Assembly (NCBI RefSeq): GCF_040436345.1
Contig: NC_133221.1
Coordinates: 2,884,618-2,948,617 of the forward strand
Direction: 5' to 3'
Source: Pagrus major
Lineage: Eukaryota; Chordata; Actinopteri; Spariformes; Sparidae
DNA length: 64,000 bases
Positions 56,901-64,000 of this stretch are shown here, one piece after another (position 1 is the first letter of the stretch; every line of letters begins with the position of its first letter). The notes below the pieces were generated by a model that ran no database searches, was not told where the DNA came from, and was given only the letters and a program-made list of their open reading frames with translations. Made by a program: the position numbers and the translations under genes.

Positions 56901-57655
56901 AGAAAAAGTTCAGGAAAAAAACATTTTGAGAAAAATTTCAGGGAAAAAAGTGAGAATTTTAAGAGAAAAGTTTGAAAATGTTTAGGGAAAAAAAGTCAGA
57001 ATTTCAGGGGGAAAGTCAGAATTTTGAGTAGAAACTTTTTGGGTGGGATAAAATTTTGAGAAAAAGTGTGAAACAAAAGTCAAAATATTTTTTGTAAAAA
57101 GTTACTGGGAAAAAGTCAAAATTTTGAGAAAAAGTTGAGAGAAAAAATTCAGATTTTTGAGAAAACGTTTGAAAAAAAAGTCAGAATTTCAAAAGAAAAC
57201 ATTTGAAAAACGGGGGGGGAGTCAGAATTTTGAGTAGAAATTTTTGGGGGTGGGGGGAGATAGAATTTTGAGAAAGTGTGAAACAAAAGTCAAAATAATT
57301 TTTCTGAAAAGTCAGAATTTTTGGTAGAAAGGTCAGAATTTTGAGAAAAAGTCAAGGGAAAAAAAGTCAGAATTTTAAGAGAAAAGTTTGAAAATGTTTA
57401 GGGAAAAAATTCTGAATTTTGGGGGAAAAGTTAGAATTTTGAGTAGAAACTTTTAGGGGGGAAGATAGAATTTTGAGAAAACATTTAAAACAAAAGTCAA
57501 AATTTTGAGAAAAAGTTCAGGGAAAGAGTCAGAAATTTGGGGGGACAAGTCAGAATTTTGAGGAGAAGCTGTTGGGAAGAAAGCGTTTAGGGGAAAAAAG
57601 TCAGAATTTTGGGAGGAAAAGTCAAGATTTTGAGAGAAAAGTCTGAAAAAGTCAA
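50979..57655 (+). repeat. Satellite B: C-depleted G/A-rich array
   Basis: Degenerate 25-35-bp units such as AAAAGTCAGAATTTTGAG and AAAAAGTTCAGGGAAAA, with almost no C on the plus strand. Higher-order structure is shown by GTTATAGGAAAAA, whose TAGG falls at 52031, 52660, 53201, 54001, 54871, 55732, 56561 and 56879 (spacings 629, 541, 800, 870, 861, 829, 318). G-runs reach 23 nt (51741-51763), 20 nt (54679-54698) and 15 nt (53815-53829). Open frames inside are repeat artefacts. Confidence 0.92.
51773..53030 (+). repeat. 629-bp tandem duplication inside satellite B
   Basis: The block from about 51773 to 52401 recurs from about 52402 to 53030 at a fixed 629-bp offset and reads nearly identically, including a nested repeat around TTTTGGGGGCGGGGAGAGAT. 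This shows recent amplification. Confidence 0.75.
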
Positions 57656-58680
57656 AGAAATTTTTTTTCTCACAAAATGACTTTTCTAGAGCAAAAAAGA
57701 CTTTTCGAGAAATGTCACTTTTTTCTCTAGAAAAAGTTTTTTTTTTCTTTTTAATTCGACAACTTTTTTTGGAAAACGTCGACACATTTACTGTATTCAT
57801 CTTCATCAGGTTGATACAGAAATAAAATGTCTGTCTAACTTTTTCCTAAAAAAGTTGTCGACTTTTTCCTAAAAAAGTTGTCTACTTTTTCCAGAAACGC
57901 AATGGGGATGTTTTAGAAATGTTTTCATTTGATTCACAACATTTCAGAAACTTTTTTCCCAAAAAAAACTGTCTCCAGAAACACAATAAGAGAGTTTTCA
58001 TCAATCATCAATAAACCATAAAATAACATACATTTTATTTCCTCATCAACCTGATGAAGATGAATACAGTAAATTTGTCGATGTTTTCCAAAAAAAGTTA
58101 TTGTCATTTTCCAAAAATAGTCGTCGACTGTTCCAAAAAAGTTTTTGTGCAATGTTTTCCAAAGAAAATTCTGAATTGTTGTATTTTGTATTTTGTTTCT
58201 GAAATGTTGTTGTGGTTTCACACTTAGAGCCACCACAGTAACACAATGGGAACGTTTTAGAAATGTTTTCTTTTAATCATCAATAAACCATAAAATCACA
58301 TTTTATTTCTGTACCAACATGATGATGAAGAAGAATAAAGTGTTTGTCGACTTTTTCGAAAATTGTTGTATTTTGTAAAAAAAAAAAAAAAACAGACACA
58401 TTTTTGGAAAAGTTGTGTTTTGTGAAATGTTTTTCTGAAAAAAATTTGTCGACTATCTAAGAAAAAAGTTGTCAACTTTTTCCAAAAATGCTCTCTTTTA
58501 AATCATCAATAAATCATAAAATCACATACACTTGATATCTTTATCTTTATTTTCAATGTTTTGTTCCTTTATTAAGTATATTTCATTTGCGTAGACATCA
58601 TGCTGCTGGTTGTCAACCTGATGAAGATGAAGAATACAGTAAATTTAAGTGTGCAGGATGTTCTGGTTCTTTCACAGTTC
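57656..58680. repeat. Mixed satellite junction with outlying satellite A copies
   Basis: After a short orientation flip (57656-57735), satellite A sequence appears inverted (57740-57830: ATTCATCTTCATCAGGTTGA), then in direct orientation (GTTGTCGACTTTTT at about 57850; GAGCCACCACAGTAACACAA near 58227; CATGCTGCTGGTTGTCAACC near 58597). Confidence 0.75.
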
Positions 58681-60763
58681 ATTTTTTAACTGGTATCATT
58701 GAGGAACAAAAAGGTCATGAGTGCAATTTTCATCATATGAAACAAAATTGTTTCTCACAACAACAAAAAAATTTCAAACCAAAAAATTGGTTTGATCTTT
58801 AAATAATCATTCTTTGTAGTACCACATCCTAAAGATTGATCTCATAATTAATCAATTTATATCAATTTTTTTGTATTACCGACAGTACAGAACCCAAAGA
58901 GATTCAGTTTACAATGAAATCAGAGAAAAGCAACAAATCCTCACATTTAATAAGCTTGAAACTAAAAATTATTTGCATTTGCATTGCTGCTAGATTAATT
59001 ATCGACCTCTCAGAAATAAATTAAGGTTATTCATTTTATGGGAAATTCACAGATTTGAAAAACTGTTCCCAGACAGGTTTAAATATCTTTGTTTTGTTAA
59101 TGAAACTGCAGTTGTTTCCATAGCAGTTAATCCACACAGCACAGTGTCCTTCCCTTTAGTTAATCTCTCTCACTCTCACACACACGTCCTTCACAATGAG
59201 CTCTGTATAATTCTAGTGATGACCAGTATTTTTTACAAAGTATGCGAAGACACAAAGCAGCCCACATTCACTATACCTGAAACCACATGTGGACTCACAT
59301 AGCCACAACTGTCTTAGTCACTGAGGTCTCGTGGGTCAGTGTGAGGACAGGCTGAAACTGTATATGTGTGGGAATGTGTGTGTGTGTGTGTGCTGGTATG
59401 CTCTATATGACTCCCTATCCTCCCGTCCTACACAGTCATGGCGCCAAGTTAACCCAGATGAATGAAGGATGGTCAGAAATAGAGTCAGAACCTCAGATTA
59501 TGCCCCGGGGCACTCAGTGACCTCAACAAGAAGAAACTCTGACACTCATCTCATTCTGCTAAACTGTGACCTCAGACTAGGGCTGCACAGTACTGTAAAA
59601 AAAAAGAAGTCATATTTCAATTATTTTTCCAGATTGCAAAACGATTCATATTTAGTGGAACAATGCCTGCAGCAAAGAAACAATTTCTGGAGTTGGCAGT
59701 CACCTCATCCACGGCTGAAACCAGCCTAACCGTGAGTCCATCTGCCAAAAACTTAAAGACATGAAACAGTCACATGAATGCATTTCATGTCTGTGTCTTG
59801 ACCTGGGAGGCAATTAACCTCCAGTAACTGAGCAAGCATGAAGACTGAACCAGGGGAAACTGCTGTCTCTGTCCAAAACACTCACCAGCACCTCTAAAGC
59901 TCTCTAATAAACACACATCCATCTTGTTTAATCCACAAAAAATACATGAAAATGTAATTAAATGTCAGTTATGTCTTTATCAGTGTGTATTTTTTAGCTG
60001 TGCTAGAAGTGTTGCTATGTCAATGTCAGTCTGTTGGTCGGTCCACCATTTTGGGATGACAACTGGACTTGAAGTCACTGTTTTGATGGCTTGCTACTGG
60101 ACTCGACAGAAAATAAATGACTTTGGACTTGTGGCTTGACATGAGACATGATGACTTGAATGACTTGTCTGTGTTTATGTTCTCAGTTTGGTTTCTTGGT
60201 CTGGCTCTAAAAGTGATGGGAGGGAATATTTTTCTGATTGACAACACATTAAGAAAGCTTTTATAAAGTTTTTTGTTTGATTGTATTTATTTCACATATC
60301 AGTCCAACTATAGTCAAAGTCTGATGTCAATGCAGCAGCAACCACATGCATAAAACCTCTGGAAGTGAAAGCAAAGTTGAACTTGTATCATAATAATTAT
60401 CTAAGCATAATTATGCATCATGTTTCGTTGCTAATCTTCCACGTCTTGTTTGTTGATGAAAGTGACATTTAAGAACCACTGAGTTCACACAATTTACAAC
60501 AATCCTTGACTTGTACTCGTAGTCAGAGTGTCCCTGGTTTTTGCACAAAAGACTTCTGAGCTGAAATCCGAAACAATACGCCACATTGTGTGACAACAAC
60601 CCCCCACAGTGTTTGCTCTCACTGCAGGAACTAAAACACCCAAATGACAAAGTGAGCTAAATATGCAGCCAGTTTGTTTATTCTTTCAGTGTCTGGACAC
60701 ACAAATGCAGTCACCCTTAAAAACACATTTTAATAGTGTCTCAGTTTCTCTCGTTCTGGTTTT
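58681..60763. other. Intergenic, no recognised gene
   Basis: AT-rich DNA with a short (TG)n run near 59372-59392. Open frames are short with no recognised domain. Nothing else is seen. Confidence 0.5.
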
Positions 60764-61528
60764 AAACTGGTGCCGTCAGAGTACAGAAAGGTTGGCGTTA
60801 ATACTTCCTATACAACCAAAGTCTGACCCACATTCAGCTGATCATGTGCTCCAGGAGTGTCTGACCTCTGAAGTGGGAAAACAGCCAAAACTGTGGTTAT
60901 TACATGCAGTAGATCCGGTTCAAGGCTTGAACTCGGTCACCTGGAGACGGCTGGCTGGCACCACAGCAGAGTGCCATTCAAAGCAAACGCAAACAGACTG
61001 AATATACAGAACATCTGAGGTTAAATATACAGAACAGGAAAGCAAATAAAATCGCTCTCATAACACAAATTCTACTTACTGAGAACGAAGCGTTTTCTCT
61101 CTGAAAAGTGACAAAGTGAGAATTATGAGGAAAGATCTGAAGTCATGAGGTGCATCTTTTTCTACATTTGTGTTTCGAAGTGGATTTACATCCGATATCA
61201 CCGTAGTTCACAATTTATAACTAGTGATGTGTACGCTGACGATGTCGACTTTTCCAATTCCTAAACGCAGCATCCATTTCTGACATCATTGCCTCCAAAC
61301 AGTGTTACTGCAAGTTAAACCACCAGAGTGGCGTCCATGATCTTGACCTGAACTTGTGTTACTGTTATTGTTGTCATGTTTCTCAAATCAGTCTCTGCTT
61401 AAGTGTGTTTTGGAAAAGCTGTTCTGTAAATTTCCTGTCATGTCTTTGCTCGTCTGTTTTTGTCTTTGCTTTCGTTGCGCCGTAATTTGCTCTCCTTTAA
61501 TTGCTGCCCATGTCTTTGTCCTGACACG
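60764..61528 (+). repeat. Direct duplication, copy 1
   Basis: Matches 61907-62671 at a constant offset of 1143 bp with scattered substitutions and no net length change (both end CTGACACG). It contains the putative reverse-transcriptase-like remnant at about 60770-61002. Confidence 0.88.
60770..61002 (+). pseudogene. Possible LINE reverse-transcriptase tail remnant, copy 1
   Basis: Translates to a stretch containing SADHVLQECLTSE, which resembles the ADHVLQECP motif near the C-terminus of non-LTR retrotransposon reverse transcriptases. No catalytic motif or start is present. The resemblance rests on one short motif, so this is weak. Confidence 0.3.
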
Positions 61529-61906
61529 TCGACTTTTTCCAGAAACACAATGAGAATGTTTTAGAAATATTTTCATATAATCATCAATAAACCATAAAAT
61601 CACATACATTTTCTTTCTGTATCAACCTGATGATGAAGAATATGGTAAATTTGTCAACTTTTTCCAAAATGTTGTCGCCTGTTCCAAAACAGTTTTTGTG
61701 ATTTTGTGCAGTTTTCCGAAAGAAAATTCAGAATTGTTGTATTTTGTAAAATGTAAAGTTTCAGAAATGTTGTCGTGTTTTGACACAATGGGAATGTTTT
61801 AGAAATGTTTTCTTTTAATCATCAATAAACCATAAAATCACATACATTTTATTACTGTACCAACCTGAAGAAGAAGAATACAGTAAGTTTGTCGACTTTT
61901 CCTGAA
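61529..61906 (+). repeat. Satellite A unit between duplicated blocks
   Basis: Contains TCGACTTTTTCCAGAAACAC, ATCAATAAACCATAAAATC, TATCAACCTGATGATGAAGA and TTCAGAATTGTTGTATTTTG, all satellite A words, more than 11 kb from the main array. Confidence 0.8.
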
Positions 61907-62671
61907 AAACTGGTGCTGTCAGATTACAGAAAGTTTGGCATTAATACTTCCTATACAACCAAAGTCTTACCCACATTCAGCTGATCATGTGCTCCAGGAG
62001 TGTCTGACCTCTGAAGTGGGAAAACAGCCAAAACTGTGGTTATTACATGCAGTAGATCCGGTTCGAGGCTTGAACTCGGTCACCTGGAGACGGCTGGCTG
62101 GCACCACAGCAGAGTGCCGTTCAAAGCAAACGCAAACAGACTGAATATACAGAACATCTGAGGTTAAATATACAGAACAGGAAAGCAAATAAAATCGCTC
62201 TCATAACACGAATTCTACTTACTGAGAACGAAGCATTTTCTCTCTGAAAAGTGACAAAGTGAGAATTATGAGGAAAGATCTGAAGTCATGAGGTGCATCT
62301 TTTTCTACATTTGTGTTTCAAAGTGGATTTACGGACGATATTATTACAGTTCACAATTTGTAACTAGTGATGTGTACGCTGACGATGTCGACTTTTCCAA
62401 TTCCTAAACGCAGCATCCATTTCTGACATCATCGCCTCCAAACAGTGTTACTGCAAGTTAAACCACCAGAGTGGCGTCCATGATCTTGACCTGAACTTGT
62501 GTTACTGTTATTGTTGTCATGTTTCTCAAATCAGTCTCTGCTTAAGTGTGTTTTGGAAAAGCTGTTCTGTAAATTTCCTGTCATGTCCGTGCTCGTCCGT
62601 TTTTGTCTTTGCTTTCGTCGCGCCGTTATTTGCTCTCCTTTCATTGCTGCCCATATCTTTGTCCTGACACG
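61907..62671 (+). repeat. Direct duplication, copy 2
   Basis: Second copy of 60764-61528 at +1143 bp. Differences are mostly single substitutions (for example CATCATTGCCTCC versus CATCATCGCCTCC). Confidence 0.88.
61935..62144 (+). pseudogene. Possible LINE reverse-transcriptase tail remnant, copy 2
   Basis: Same ADHVLQECLTSE-containing frame as copy 1, carried by the duplication and still open over 69 codons. No catalytic residues. Confidence 0.3.
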
Positions 62672-63496
62672 CCTGATTGTTGCTTTAAACTTGTTTCTTC
62701 ACGCTTGATTTTAGTTTGCCAACTTTACACCTGGCCAAGGACTACAGATGAAAACTAGCCTGTAGGCATATTTACAGTAATGTTCATTAGTATGCACTGT
62801 CATAAACTGGATAAATGAAAAAAAATATATATATATGCACTGTAAGTGTAGGTGTAACGATTCTCCATTCATGATTTGATTCAAGTTCTGGTTTTTAATT
62901 TGAACCCTTTTTTCCAGCTCTGACGGCAATGCCATTGTTACATTATCGTATCACGATTTGTAAAGATCAACAGATGATTTGTTTTATTTAACAAGGTTAA
63001 AGGATTATTTTACAACAACATCTTGACGTTATCCTGGTGGCTTTTTGTAGGTTAGACAAGTTTGAATAATATTCACCAAGAATAAAATATTCCAGAGTTC
63101 AACACCTTTCAGTCATTCAACAATAAACAGACAACAAATATAAGGTAGAAATTCAGTTTGTTACAAGGTTCAGTTTCTCAAATCTGTCCAGAGTAAACCC
63201 TCTTTCTGAACAAATCAATGTAGGATCTCTGACAAAGGAAATAAACCCACCATCTCTGACACTTTTGGAGTTTTTGCTGGTACCGGTCAGCTGATCCTTC
63301 GATGTGCACTCAGGACAAGTGTCTGAAAGTGCAGCTGCAGGCTTCTGCTTTTTAGTTTCCAATCCAGACATGCAGAAGTTAATCGCTTACTCTAAACTGA
63401 AACTGAAACCTCATTTGATCGATTTGTGATTTAGAATTGAAATCATGACTGATTCTAAATACATTTGCTTGATTTGTGTTTCCAGGAAGTATTTGC
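62672..63496. other. Intergenic DNA with a decayed repeat
   Basis: A short AT dinucleotide patch near 62825-62835 and a GGTGTAACGATTCTCC...CGTATCACGATTTG repeat-like segment (about 62851-62960). No gene was recognised. Confidence 0.45.
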
Positions 63497-63838
63497 AAAC
63501 TAAAGTTAAACAACAAACTAAAGTTAAATAACAAACTAAAGTTAAACAACAAACTAAAGCTAAATAACAAACTAAAGTTAAATAACAAACTAAAGTTAAA
63601 TAACAAACTAAAGTTAAATAACAAACTAAAGTTAAATAACAAACTAAAGCTAAATAACAAACTAAAGTTAAATAACAAACTAAAGCTAAATAACAAACTA
63701 AAGCTAAATAACAAACTAAAGTTAAACAACAAACTAAAGCTAAATAACAAACTAAAGTTAAACAACAAACTAAAGTTAAATAACAAACTAAAGCTAAATA
63801 ACAAACTAAAGCTAAATAACAAACTAAAGCTAAATAAC
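63497..63838 (+). repeat. 18-bp minisatellite, 19 units
   Basis: Unit AAACTAAAG(T/C)TAAA(T/C)AAC repeated 19 times (342 bp) with only C/T exchanges at two sites. Because 18 is a multiple of three and no register contains a stop, it gives open frames on both strands (KLNN-type and LLF-type peptides). These are not genes. Confidence 0.95.
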
Positions 63839-64000
63839 ATGTCTTTAGAACACAATGTTCCAGCGACAGAAGGTCACAGTTCGACTGACAAATGTTGGTG
63901 CAAGTAAGCAAACAGTAAATACTAATTTCTTGTGCACCGACTGCAAACATTTTCCTGATACACACCTACCAATAGTTGCTGATTACTCTGCAATACTCAC
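63839..64000. other. Right edge, nothing recognised
   Basis: Short unique sequence after the minisatellite. No motif was identified. Confidence 0.4.

Noticed and set aside
50979..57655. Open frames rich in KSQNF or FSQNSDFF peptides
   Set aside because: Produced by the low-complexity G/A-rich satellite; no start context, no domain, frames change with unit slippage.
63379..63965. 158- and 184-codon minus-strand and 143-codon plus-strand frames
   Set aside because: All overlap the 18-bp minisatellite and translate to simple hexapeptide repeats such as LVCYLA.

Overview
The window is vertebrate nuclear DNA, most likely from a ray-finned (teleost) fish. The evidence is two intron-rich non-receptor tyrosine kinase genes, clearly diverged from their mammalian counterparts, with introns full of short dispersed and TTAA-flanked foldback repeats, plus fast-evolving satellite DNA. 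The species cannot be named from the sequence. No prokaryotic-style operon, CRISPR array, rRNA or convincing tRNA was seen.

Layout. 1-1.4 kb looks like the 3' end of an upstream plus-strand transcript. 1.4-4.7 kb is intergenic, with dispersed repeats and a CA/CT microsatellite. 5.29-26.90 kb is an eight-exon gene for a 504-residue SH3-SH2-kinase protein, called srms. After a 3.6 kb spacer, 30.47-41.34 kb is a second eight-exon gene in the same orientation, for a 505-residue SH3-SH2-kinase protein, called ptk6. The two genes have identical intron phases (2,1,0,1,1,0,1), equal-length exons 2 (122 nt) and 6 (182 nt), and a related Cys/Trp N-terminal module. They are therefore an ancient tandem duplicate pair, in the SRMS-then-PTK6 head-to-tail order also known in human. 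Exon coordinates were worked out by hand from splice sites and reading frame; all introns are GT-AG except ptk6 intron 2, which is GC-AG.

Downstream of ptk6, from about 44 kb, the DNA is dominated by two satellites. 44.0-49.84 kb is an array of about 16 monomers, each with a conserved block plus a variable run of a 22-bp unit built of two palindromes. 50.5-57.65 kb is a C-depleted, G/A-rich satellite with higher-order periods of about 0.5-0.9 kb and G-runs up to 23 nt; its repeat orientation flips near 50.98 kb. Between them sits a 665-bp solo LTR (49842-50506) with a perfect 5-bp target duplication. Outlying inverted or single copies of the first satellite lie at 57.7-58.7 and 61.5-61.9 kb; the latter lies between the two copies of a 761-bp direct duplication. 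The window ends with a 19-unit, 18-bp minisatellite.

Function. Both kinases belong to the BRK (PTK6/FRK/SRMS) family of Src-related intracellular tyrosine kinases. Both keep the catalytic residues. Ptk6 keeps a C-terminal tyrosine in the position of the family's inhibitory site; Srms does not. Everything beyond about 41.6 kb appears non-coding.
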